Source: Paracoccus marinus (GTDB lineage: Bacteria; Pseudomonadota; Alphaproteobacteria; Rhodobacterales; Rhodobacteraceae). Taken from it: DNA of 64,000 bases. The notes under the pieces were generated by a model. The model was not told the DNA's origin and ran no database searches. It was given only the letters and a program-made list of their open reading frames with translations. The position numbers were made by a program, and so were the translations under genes. The number at the start of each line of letters is the position of its first letter. Within the stretch, counting starts at the first letter, position 1. The stretch spans positions 62,001 through 126,000 of the forward strand of contig NZ_VJYZ01000033.1 in the NCBI RefSeq assembly GCF_007018965.1, given 5' to 3'. This document shows, in pieces, positions 45,443-54,253 of this stretch.

Positions 45443-46344
45443 CGGCGGCCGCCCCGCGCCTGGGCATCGTTGCGCTGGCGGCGCTGGTCGTGGCGGCGAC
45501 GCTGTGGGACGCGCGGCTGGGGTTGCTGGGCGCGGTCTGGGCGGCGGGGTGGATCGTCAACGGGTTCCTCGCGCGGGCGGGCGGAGCGGCGGCGCGCGCG
45601 GCGATCCCGCTCGTGTTCGGGGTGACGATCCTGGCGCTGTGGGAGATCGGGGTGCGGCTTTACGCCGTTCCCTCGGTCATCCTTCCGGCGCCCTCGGACA
45701 TCGGCGCGCGCTTTGCGGGCAGCCTGCCGATGATCCTGTCGGACCTGTGGCAGACGCTGGTCAAGGGCGCGCTGACCGGCTGGCTGACCGGCGCGGCGCT
45801 TGCGGTCGCCACCGCCATCGCCATCGACCGGGTGCCGTTCCTGCAACGCGGGCTCTTGCCGGTCGGGAACTTCGTCGCCGCCCTGCCCATCGTGGGGATC
45901 GCGCCGATCCTGGTGATGTGGTTCGGGTTCGACTGGCAGTCCAAGGCGGCGGTCGTGGTGGTGATGGTGTTCTTCCCGATCCTCGTGAACATGGTCGCGG
46001 GGCTTGCCGCGACCGACGCGATGCAGCGCGACCAGATGGCGACGTGGAGCGCGGGCTACTGGGAAAGCCTCGCGAAACTGCGCCTGCCCGCGGCGATGCC
46101 GTTCCTGTTCAACGGGCTCAAGATCACCACAACGCTCGCCCTGATCGGCGCCATCGTGGCCGAGTTCTTCGGCAGCCCGACCCGCGGCATGGGGTTCCGC
46201 ATCTCGACCGCGGTGGGGCAGATGGACCTCGCGCTGGTCTGGGCCGAGATCCTGATGGCCGCGCTGGCGGGGTCGGCGCTTTACGGGGTCGTCGCGCTGG
46301 TCGAACGGCAGGCGACCTTCTGGCACCCGTCGCAACGAACATGA
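45439..46344 (+). CDS. ABC transporter permease (second)
   Basis: A 301-residue permease with about six to eight helices. The EAA-like loop is QMATWSAGYWESLAKLRLPA (about 194-213), and LYAVPSVILPAPSDIGARF is the usual entry segment of SsuC/TauC-type proteins. The ATG overlaps the first permease stop (ATGA). It is co-transcribed with hydA. Confidence 0.92.
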   Translation: MTAAAPRLGIVALAALVVAATLWDARLGLLGAVWAAGWIVNGFLARAGGAAARAAIPLVFGVTILALWEIGVRLYAVPSVILPAPSDIGARFAGSLPMILSDLWQTLVKGALTGWLTGAALAVATAIAIDRVPFLQRGLLPVGNFVAALPIVGIAPILVMWFGFDWQSKAAVVVVMVFFPILVNMVAGLAATDAMQRDQMATWSAGYWESLAKLRLPAAMPFLFNGLKITTTLALIGAIVAEFFGSPTRGMGFRISTAVGQMDLALVWAEILMAALAGSALYGVVALVERQATFWHPSQRT

Positions 46345-46393
46345 CGGGCAAAGATCATAACGGGCGAAAACGCCCCCAACAGTGGAGTGGAGA

Positions 46394-47380
46394 ATGACCA
46401 GACTGATGATCTCGTCCGCCGTGCTGGCGCTGCTCGCCGGTGCCGCGAACGCGGCCGACCCGCTGACCCTGCAACTGAAATGGGTCACGCAGGCCCAGTT
46501 CGCGGGCTACTACGTCGCCAAGGACAAGGGCTTCTATGACGAGGAAAACCTCGACGTCACGATCCAGCCCGGCGGCCCGGACATCGCGCCGACGCAGGTG
46601 CTGGCGGGCGGCGGTGCCGACGTGACGGTGGAATGGATGCCCGCCGCGCTCGCCGCGCGCGAGAAGGGGCTGCCGATCGTCAACATCGCGCAGCCGTTCA
46701 AGTCGTCGGGGATGATGCTGACCTGCCTCAAGGAAAGCGGCGTCACCGATCCCAAGGCCGACTTCAGGGGCAAGACGCTGGGGGTGTGGTTCTTCGGGAA
46801 CGAGTATCCGTTCCTCAGCTGGATGGCGCATCTGGGCGTGCCGACGGCCGGCGGCGCGGACGGCGTCACCGTGCTGAAACAGGGCTTCAACGTCGATCCG
46901 CTGCTGCAGAAGCAGGCGGCCTGCATTTCCACCATGACCTACAACGAATACGGGCAGGTGCTGGACGCGGGGCTGAAACCCGAGGATCTCGTGACCTTCA
47001 AGTATGAGGATCAGGGGGTCGCCACGCTGGAGGACGGGCTTTACACGCTGCAGGCGACGCTCGACGATCCGGCGATGCAGGACCGGCTGGTCCGGTTTGT
47101 CCGCGCCTCGATGAAGGGCTGGAAATACGCCGAGGAAAACCCCGAGGAAGCCGCGGGGATCGTCCTCGACAACGACGAGACGGGCGCCCAGACCGAGGCG
47201 CATCAGGTCCGCATGATGCAGGAAGTGGCCAAGCTCACCGCCGGATCGAACGGCGCGCTGGACGAGGCGGATTACCAGCGAACGGTCGACACGCTGCTGG
47301 CAGGCGGATCGGACCCGGTGATTTCCAAGGCGCCCGAAGGGGCGTGGAGCCACGCGATCACCGACAAGGCGCTGCAGTAA
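46394..47380 (+). CDS. ABC transporter substrate-binding protein, NMT1/THI5-like
   Basis: The 328-residue protein has a Sec signal (MTRLMISSAVLALLAGAANA, cleaved before ADP) and a type II binding fold of the NMT1/THI5 family: LQLKWVTQAQFAGYYVAKDK, then GGPDIAPTQVLAGGGADVTV and YEDQGVATLEDGLYTLQ. Family members bind pyrimidine-like ligands such as thiamin precursors; in this operon uracil, thymine or a related pyrimidine is the likely ligand. GGAG is close upstream of the ATG. It ends the operon. Confidence 0.92.
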   Translation: MTRLMISSAVLALLAGAANAADPLTLQLKWVTQAQFAGYYVAKDKGFYDEENLDVTIQPGGPDIAPTQVLAGGGADVTVEWMPAALAAREKGLPIVNIAQPFKSSGMMLTCLKESGVTDPKADFRGKTLGVWFFGNEYPFLSWMAHLGVPTAGGADGVTVLKQGFNVDPLLQKQAACISTMTYNEYGQVLDAGLKPEDLVTFKYEDQGVATLEDGLYTLQATLDDPAMQDRLVRFVRASMKGWKYAEENPEEAAGIVLDNDETGAQTEAHQVRMMQEVAKLTAGSNGALDEADYQRTVDTLLAGGSDPVISKAPEGAWSHAITDKALQ

Positions 47381-47396
47381 ACGGGCCGGGGCGGGA

Positions 47397-47762
47397 TCAT
47401 GCCGCCCCGATCACCACCATGCCGCCCGCATCGACCGTCACCGGGATCGCGTCGAGCGCGCAGTCGAGGCCAAGCCCCTCGACCCCCACGCCGTCTTCCA
47501 GCCGGAAGGCGGCGTCGTGGTTGGTACAGCGCAGCAGCCGGCCGTCAGCGCTGATGACGTTCGGTCCGCGATGGTCCAGCGGCAGGTACTGGTGCGGGCA
47601 GGCGTTGACATAGGCGCGCAGCGTGGCTCCGTTCCGCGCCAGCAGCACCGGAAAGCGCCCGACCAGGACGCCGTGCGTACCCGGATCAGGGATCGCATCC
47701 AGGGAACACAGCGGCGTTCCGTCGGCGGGGGCGCCGCGATACTTGCGCCAGGCTTCGGTCAT
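47397..47762 (-). CDS. Small Rieske-type [2Fe-2S] protein
   Basis: This 121-residue soluble protein has both Rieske motifs: CPHQYLPLD (C-x-H, about 55) and CTNHDAAF (C-x-x-H, about 80). The spacing is typical of ferredoxin components of ring-hydroxylating dioxygenases. No oxygenase lies beside it; the downstream neighbour is the ABC binding protein (convergent) and the upstream one is hpd. It may serve an oxygenase elsewhere, or pass electrons in aromatic degradation. Confidence 0.88.
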   Translation of the reverse strand: MTEAWRKYRGAPADGTPLCSLDAIPDPGTHGVLVGRFPVLLARNGATLRAYVNACPHQYLPLDHRGPNVISADGRLLRCTNHDAAFRLEDGVGVEGLGLDCALDAIPVTVDAGGMVVIGAA

Positions 47763-47807
47763 GGTTTTCCCCGCGTGGGCGGCCGCGGTGGGCCGCCCCG
47801 GAACGGA

Positions 47808-48908
<1,101 letters not shown>

Positions 48909-49017
48909 GATGTTTCCTCACTCCTCGTTGTGGATGGACCATACCGCATCGAAAGGATGAGGAACACCGGATCGTTGCAAATGATGCGAATTGGCTGGCG
49001 ACCTCAGTCGGGCGGTC

Positions 49018-49380
49018 TCAGGCCGGTGACGGCCGGGGGGCGTGGACCGCGCGGCTGTCGGCGGGGGCCTGCGCGCGGTCCGACATGCCGTAGTCGTGCA
49101 CGACATGGGCGATGCGGATGCGATAGTCGCTGAAGATGCCCGCCCGGCCCCGCGCCTGCCCGTCGCGATGCGCGCCAAGATTGCGCCAGCGGGCCACCGC
49201 CGCCTCGTCGCGAAAAAACGACAGCGACAGGATCATTCCGGGGTCGGTCAGGCTCTGGAACCGCTCGACCGAGATGAAGCCGTCCACTGTCTCGAGGATC
49301 GGCCGCAGCTCCGCCGCGATGTCCAGATAGTCCTGCGCGCGGCCATCGGCGGGCAGGGTCTCGAAGATCACGGCCATCAT
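49018..49380 (-). CDS. Antibiotic-biosynthesis-monooxygenase (ABM)-fold protein
   Basis: The 120-residue protein has the dimeric ferredoxin-like fold features of ABM proteins: MAVIFETLPADGR, YLDIAAELRPILETVDGFIS and ILSLSFFRDEAAVARWRN. Many family members are cofactor-free oxygenases or heme-related proteins. Its start overlaps the stop of the NIPSNAP gene (ATGATG; the second ATG three bases on is equally likely), so the two are coupled. The C-terminal tail is Ala/Pro/Arg-rich. Confidence 0.85.
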   Translation of the reverse strand: MMAVIFETLPADGRAQDYLDIAAELRPILETVDGFISVERFQSLTDPGMILSLSFFRDEAAVARWRNLGAHRDGQARGRAGIFSDYRIRIAHVVHDYGMSDRAQAPADSRAVHAPRPSPA

Positions 49381-49700
49381 GCGCGCGCCCCGTGCGGGGC
49401 CGAGGCGAGTTTCAGGAAGGTCCGGTCCTCGCGCAGGATGAACCGTTCGGACTGGGCGAAGGCGTAGTTTTCCCGGCCCAGCGGATCGGCGGACAGGCGG
49501 GCGCGATAGGCCTCGTACGCGGCGAGGTCGGGGATGTTGTAGATGCCGTAGGCGAGGGTCGACGATCCCTCGTGCGGGGCGAAGTAGCCGATCAGGTCGG
49601 CGCCGCAGCGCGGGATCGCCTCGCCCCAGTTGCGCGAATAACGTTCGAACTGGGGCTTCTTGGTCGGGTCGATGTGGTAGCGGATGATGCAGGTCAGCAT
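49377..49700 (-). CDS. NIPSNAP-family protein
   Basis: This 107-residue ferredoxin-like-fold protein starts MLTCIIRYHIDPTKKPQFERY and has GYFAPHEGSSTLAYGIYN and DLAAYEAYRARLSADP, matching small bacterial NIPSNAP proteins. Function is unknown. It is divergent from an ArsR-family regulator with 68 bp between them and coupled to the ABM protein; the pair may act on one reactive substrate under that regulator. Confidence 0.87.
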   Translation of the reverse strand: MLTCIIRYHIDPTKKPQFERYSRNWGEAIPRCGADLIGYFAPHEGSSTLAYGIYNIPDLAAYEAYRARLSADPLGRENYAFAQSERFILREDRTFLKLASAPHGARA

Positions 49701-49743
49701 GTCGTTTCTCCTTCGCTGCCTGGCTGTGCCACGTTGACCCGTG

Positions 49744-49766
49744 CGAATGTTTCGGTGAACATCGAA
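49744..49766. promoter_or_regulatory. Candidate ArsR-family operator
   Basis: ATGTT-TCGGTG-AACAT (49747-49762), overlapped by TTCG-N8-CGAA, lies in the 68-bp divergent region, a few bases before the regulator start. Such a nested inverted repeat is a natural operator. Confidence 0.5.
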
Positions 49767-49768
49767 GC

Positions 49769-50449
49769 ATGAAGGAAGGCCCCGACATCGCCCGCGTCGC
49801 CGCGCTGATCGGCGATCCCGCCCGCGCCAACATGCTGACCGCGCTGATGGCCGGAAAGGCGTTGACCGCGACCGAACTGGCGGGCGTCGCGGGCATCACC
49901 CCGCAGACCGCGACCTCGCATCTTGCCCGGCTGGTCGATGGCGGTCTGGCGATCACCCGCAAGCAGGGGCGCCACAAGTATCTCGCTCTGGCGGACGACC
50001 AGATCGCGGGCACGCTGGAATCGCTGATGGGCCTGGCCGCGCGGATCGGCCACAGCCGCACCCGTACCGGTCCGAAGGACGCGGCGATGCGCGAGGCGCT
50101 CGTCTGCTACAACCACCTCGCCGGGGCGATGGGCACGCGGATGTTCGACAGCATGGTCGGCCACGGCCTGCTGGAGCAATCGGGCGAGGCGCTGCGGCTG
50201 ACCGACGCGGGCGCCCGCGCAGCCGCCGCGCTGGGGATCGACGTGGCGGCGCTGTCGCGCGGGCGCGCGCCCGTCTGCCGGTCGTGCCTGGATTGGAGCG
50301 AGCGGCGCACCCACCTGGCGGGCAGCCTGGGCCGCGCCCTGCTGGCGCGGTTCGAGGCCGAGGGCTGGGCCCGGCGCGATCCTGCCTCTCGCGCGGTGCG
50401 GTTCAGCCCCGACGGGCGGCGGCGGTTCGACGCGCTGTTTCCCGCGTAG
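49769..50449 (+). CDS. ArsR-family helix-turn-helix regulator with C-terminal extension
   Basis: The 226-residue protein has an ArsR winged helix (about 8-90; DPARANMLTALMAGKALTAT, ELAGVAGITPQTATSHLARL, GRHKYLAL). A further 130 residues include CYNHLAGAMGTRMFDSMV and CRSCLDWSERRTHLAGSLG (a CxxC and a His), similar to other two-domain ArsR proteins that contain a predicted metal/redox site. It is expected to repress or sense a ligand for the divergent NIPSNAP-ABM pair. Confidence 0.9.
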   Translation: MKEGPDIARVAALIGDPARANMLTALMAGKALTATELAGVAGITPQTATSHLARLVDGGLAITRKQGRHKYLALADDQIAGTLESLMGLAARIGHSRTRTGPKDAAMREALVCYNHLAGAMGTRMFDSMVGHGLLEQSGEALRLTDAGARAAAALGIDVAALSRGRAPVCRSCLDWSERRTHLAGSLGRALLARFEAEGWARRDPASRAVRFSPDGRRRFDALFPA

Positions 50450-50606
50450 CCCGTCTCGGGGTCCCGTGCCAAAGCCGCGCCGATGGGGTATGTCGCGGAT
50501 GGAACGCGATCCGCCCGGCGCCACACCCGGACCTCGCGTCACGACACCGACCAAGCCTGCGCCGGGCACCACCCCCGCGCCTTCACCACACCGTCGAGGT
50601 ATCCGC

Positions 50607-51428
50607 ATGACCGCTCCGCGTTACGACACCATCCTGATCACCGGCGCCGCCGGCCGCCTGGGGACCGAACTGCGCCGGGGGCTCGCGCCGCTGGCCCGCA
50701 AGCTGCGGCTGGCGGACGTGACGCCGATCAAGGACGTGCGCTCGAACGAAGAGGCGCTGACCTTCGACCTGGCCGATCAGGCCGCGGTGGAAAAGGCGGC
50801 CCAAGGCGTGGACGTGATCGTCCATTTCGGCGGTCACGCAGCGGAAAAGGGCTGGGACGATATCCTGAACGCCAACATCCGCGGCAGCTATCACGTCTAC
50901 GAGGCGGCGCGGAAAGCGGGGGTGAAGCGGGTCGTCTATGCCTCGTCGGTGCATGCGATCGGCTATCACAAGCTGGAAGACCAGATCGACGCCAACGCGC
51001 CGCACCGCCCGGACGGGCTTTACGGCGTGGCGAAATGCTTCGTCGAAGACCTGGGCCGGCTTTACTGGGACAAGTTCGGGATCGAATCCGTGATGCTGCG
51101 GATCTTCTCGTCTTTCCCGGAACCGGCCGATCGGCGGATGCTGTGGTCGTGGCTCAGCTTCGACGACTGCGTGCGGCTGGTCGCGGCATCGCTGACCGCG
51201 CCGCGGGTCGGCTATACGATCTCGTTCGGGATGTCGGACAACACGGTGAAGCCGGTGGACAACCGCTTGGCCGGGCACCTGGGCTATCACCCCAAGGACA
51301 GCGCCGAGCCGCATCGCGCCCGGGTCGAGGCCGACAAGACCGTGGGCGACCCCACCGCGCCCGCCGTCCAGTGCCTGGGCGGATGGTTCGTCGAACTGGG
51401 TCACCCGGACGACCCCACGAACGATTGA
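50607..51428 (+). CDS. NAD-dependent epimerase/dehydratase, uronate dehydrogenase-like
   Basis: The 273-residue extended SDR has the NAD motif TGAAGRLGTELR (about 12-23), catalytic YGVAK (Tyr/Lys about 136-140) and SSVHAIGYH with the catalytic Ser. HFGGHAAEKGWDDILNANIRG (two segments) and IFSSFPEPADRRMLWSWLS are typical of uronate dehydrogenase (Udh), which oxidises glucuronate or galacturonate to the lactone. No uronate pathway genes are adjacent. A GAGG precedes the ATG. Substrate is a reasoned guess. Confidence 0.85.
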   Translation: MTAPRYDTILITGAAGRLGTELRRGLAPLARKLRLADVTPIKDVRSNEEALTFDLADQAAVEKAAQGVDVIVHFGGHAAEKGWDDILNANIRGSYHVYEAARKAGVKRVVYASSVHAIGYHKLEDQIDANAPHRPDGLYGVAKCFVEDLGRLYWDKFGIESVMLRIFSSFPEPADRRMLWSWLSFDDCVRLVAASLTAPRVGYTISFGMSDNTVKPVDNRLAGHLGYHPKDSAEPHRARVEADKTVGDPTAPAVQCLGGWFVELGHPDDPTND

Positions 51429-51739
51429 GGCGACGGTCGCGCATCGGGTGCGCGGCAGTCACGGCGCGGCGGCGGAACGACACCCTTGACGGGGTGGGCG
51501 TCCCGCCTGCTACGTTCCGGGACAGGACATCTGGGCGGTGCCGAGGGGGGGAAATTGCGTCGCCGCCCGGCTCTCTCTCGCGTGAACTAACAAATATTGT
51601 TCTTTTCAAACATGATATTATTCTGGTTTGATGCAGCTTCGCCCGCCTGACTGCCCGCATGACCGGTTGCGTCGGACCAGCCCGTGCCCTGCTTTTCCGA
51701 TTTGACCATTTGTCCAACCCGACAGACCTCGCCATCCCG
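51429..51739 (+). promoter_or_regulatory. Upstream region of the HWE kinase with an AT-rich patch
   Basis: About 310 bp. Most is GC-rich, but about 51585-51632 is strikingly AT-rich and contains AACAA-ATA-TTGTT (51589-51601), a 5-bp perfect inverted repeat, and a TATTAT box (about 51615). A promoter or operator for the following kinase is likely. A translation start as early as 51659 cannot be excluded. Confidence 0.4.
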
Positions 51740-53668
51740 ATGCCGCACGACAACTCAGCCCACCCCTCACACGCCGGCGCGCGGGACGCGATCGCTGGCC
51801 GGACCTTCTTTGCCGAGGGTGGGCAGACCGGGCGCGAACTTGCGGCCTTTGACTGGACGACCCACCCGCTGGGCCATCCGCAGGATTGGGATCCGCTGCT
51901 GCTGGCGATGGTCAATTCGCTTCTGTCGTCGGTCGAGGCCGAATACCTGCTGTGGGGCGACGAGCGGTGGTTCTTTTCCAACGACGCCTACCGCCCTGTG
52001 CTGGGGCCCCGCGTGGCCGATGCGATCGGCCGCACGCTGCCCGCGCTGTGGCCCGATGCGTGGCCCGCCGTGAAAGACATGGTCGAGCGCGGCTTTGCGG
52101 GCGTGCCGACAATGATGAAGGATTACCACATCCGCATGGCACGCTACGGCGTCCCCGAGGATACGTGGTGGACGTTTTCGTATTCGCCCGTCCGCGACGC
52201 TGCCGGACGGGTCCGCGGCCTGCGCTGCCTGACGCTGGAACAGACCGAGGCGGTGGCCACGGCCGCTCGACTGCAGGAATCCGAGGCGTGGTGGCAGGCG
52301 CTGTTCACCAAGCTGCAAGAGGCGCTGCTGGTGGGCGAGCTGGTGCGCGGCCCGGACGGGCGCGCCTTCGATGTTCGCATGATCGAATACAATCCCTCGT
52401 GGCGGCGGCTCGGCGGCTTTGACGACAAGGTCGCGGCCGGTGCGACCGTGCGCGAGGTCTTGGGCGACATCGACCATTACTGGATCGACCTCGCCGTCGA
52501 GGTGGTCGATACGCAGGCCCCCCTGTCATTCACCCGGCAGGTCGGCCGCGAGGGCGGCTGGTACGACGGCGTCGCGCAGCCGCTGGCGGGCGATCAGTTC
52601 GTGCTGGTCCTTTCCAACGTCTCGGACCGGGTCCGCGCGGAACAGCTGCGGGCCGAGCTTGAACAGCGCCGCCGCCTGGCCGTCGAGATCGGCGACGTGG
52701 GCCTGTGGGACATCGACCTTCGCACCGGGACGGTGGACTGGGACCGCAAGGTGCGGGCGCTTTTCGGCGCGGCCGAGGGGCGGGTCCCGGTCCTGCGCGA
52801 CATGGTCGGCGCCATCCACCCCGACGACCGGGCCGAGTTCGAGCGCCGCTTTGCCGGGGCTTGCACCGGGACCGACGTGTTCGACATGAAGTTCCGCGTG
52901 TTCGGCTTGGACGACCGGATCGAACGCTGGGCCTCGATGAAGGGCGTGACGCTGCGCGAGGATGACGCGCCGACCAGCTTCGTCGGCGCGATGCGCGACA
53001 TCACCCGGCGGGTCCGCAACGAACAGCGCCGCGCCACGCTGAACCACGAACTGGCGCACCGGCTCAAGAACACGCTGTCGGTGGTGTCGGCGATCGTGTC
53101 GCAGACCCTGCGCGACGCCGACGACATCGAGACCGGGCGGCAGTCCATGCTGGACCGGATCAGGGCGCTGTCGTCGGCGCATGACGTGGTGATGACGGGG
53201 CAAAGCAACGCCGCCGCGATCCGGTCGATCATCGAGGGCGCGGCGGCGGTCCACGGGCAGGGGCGGCGGATCGTGATCGACGGCCCGGACGTGACGATCG
53301 GGTCACGCTCGGCGCTGTCGCTGTCGCTGATCGTCCACGAGCTGGCGACGAACGCGGGCAAGTACGGCGCGCTGTCGGTGCCGGATGGCCGGGTGGACCT
53401 GACATGGTCGGTCCGGGACGGCGAGGGGGCGGCCGGTCCGGTCCTGGCGATGGACTGGGTCGAAAGTGGCGGTCCCGTGGTCGTGGCGCCCGAACACACG
53501 GGCTTCGGGACCCAGCTGCTCGAGATGGGGCTTGCCGATGCCGGCGCGGGCTGGGTCCGCATCGTCTATGACCCGGACGGGGTGAAATGCCACCTGACCG
53601 CGCCGCTGGCCGATGTCATGAACAACGACGACGGCTTGCCCGAGGCCGACGACACCCCGCTGGGCTAA
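51740..53668 (+). CDS. HWE-family sensor histidine kinase with two PAS-like domains
   Basis: The protein (642 residues from this ATG) is soluble. It begins with a PAS-like fold (about 20-150; FDWTTHPLGHPQDWDPLLLA), then a second PAS/PAC unit (about 170-300), a third PAS-like part (IGDVGLWDIDLRTGTVDWDR) and an HWE kinase core: H-box LNHELAHRLKNTLSVVSAIV (His about 435), N-box HELATNAGKYGALS and a C-terminal FGTQLLEMGL. HWE kinases are common in alphaproteobacteria, often linked to light or general-stress signalling; none of the LOV cysteine motif is evident. I find no ribosome site for this ATG or for the one 27 codons upstream, so the start is uncertain. Confidence 0.85.
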   Translation: MPHDNSAHPSHAGARDAIAGRTFFAEGGQTGRELAAFDWTTHPLGHPQDWDPLLLAMVNSLLSSVEAEYLLWGDERWFFSNDAYRPVLGPRVADAIGRTLPALWPDAWPAVKDMVERGFAGVPTMMKDYHIRMARYGVPEDTWWTFSYSPVRDAAGRVRGLRCLTLEQTEAVATAARLQESEAWWQALFTKLQEALLVGELVRGPDGRAFDVRMIEYNPSWRRLGGFDDKVAAGATVREVLGDIDHYWIDLAVEVVDTQAPLSFTRQVGREGGWYDGVAQPLAGDQFVLVLSNVSDRVRAEQLRAELEQRRRLAVEIGDVGLWDIDLRTGTVDWDRKVRALFGAAEGRVPVLRDMVGAIHPDDRAEFERRFAGACTGTDVFDMKFRVFGLDDRIERWASMKGVTLREDDAPTSFVGAMRDITRRVRNEQRRATLNHELAHRLKNTLSVVSAIVSQTLRDADDIETGRQSMLDRIRALSSAHDVVMTGQSNAAAIRSIIEGAAAVHGQGRRIVIDGPDVTIGSRSALSLSLIVHELATNAGKYGALSVPDGRVDLTWSVRDGEGAAGPVLAMDWVESGGPVVVAPEHTGFGTQLLEMGLADAGAGWVRIVYDPDGVKCHLTAPLADVMNNDDGLPEADDTPLG

Positions 53669-53714
53669 GGCGGCGGGCGGCGTCGCCCGCGAAAGTCGCC
53701 ACCGCGGAAAAGCG

Positions 53715-53745
53715 AAGCACCCGGCCGTGGCGACCGGGTGTTCCT
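53715..53745. terminator. Hairpin between convergent genes
   Basis: CACCCGG, a 9-base loop, CCGGGTG (53718-53740) followed by TTCCTT. It stands between the HWE kinase and the convergent secreted-protein gene and could work in both directions. Confidence 0.55.
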
Positions 53746-53764
53746 TGTCGTCAGAACCGCGCCG

Positions 53765-54226
53765 TCACTCGCCGAGGTTCAGCGCCGAATAGGGGCCGGG
53801 ATCCTCGTTCGTGACCGTCAGCGCCGCGTCGGTGCCGTGCGGTTCGGCGTCAAGCCCGATGATGAACACGGGCGGGCCCACCGGCACCTGCGCCACGACC
53901 GCGCCCGCGTTGGTAAAGACGAGGACCGAGGTGTCGTCCGTCAGGGTCTCGCCCAGCGGACCCATCTTGTAGTCGTCGCCCAGCCGGCTGCGGTACATCT
54001 GGATCGGCATGTTCGGGGCGAACCCGTACACCGTGTCCCATTCAAAGTCGGTCACGTCGGCCAGCTTCAGCCGCGCGCCCGAGGGGCCGGCGGCGGTAAA
54101 GGCCTGGATTTCGTCAAGCATTGCCGTATCGGTTCCCGTCGTTGCCCCCTGGGCCCAGAGCGCCGATCCGAGGATCGACGCGCCAAGCGCAAGTGCGGCG
54201 GCCTTGGCCGTGAGGTTCGGTAGCAT
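53765..54226 (-). CDS. Sec-exported small protein, candidate immunity partner
   Basis: This 153-residue protein has an N-terminal signal peptide (MLPNLTAKAAALALGASILG..., cleavage near ALWA-Q). The mature part is acidic, with VTDFEWDTVYGFAPNMPIQM and VPVGPPVFIIGLDAEPHGTD; I do not recognise a family. It lies 27 bp downstream of the large LysM protein on the same strand and is probably co-transcribed with it. Order, size and export suggest a periplasmic immunity protein for the large protein, but this is inference from context. Confidence 0.7.
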   Translation of the reverse strand: MLPNLTAKAAALALGASILGSALWAQGATTGTDTAMLDEIQAFTAAGPSGARLKLADVTDFEWDTVYGFAPNMPIQMYRSRLGDDYKMGPLGETLTDDTSVLVFTNAGAVVAQVPVGPPVFIIGLDAEPHGTDAALTVTNEDPGPYSALNLGE

Positions 54227-54253
54227 AGGCTATCCAGTTCAGGTCGGTTCGGA

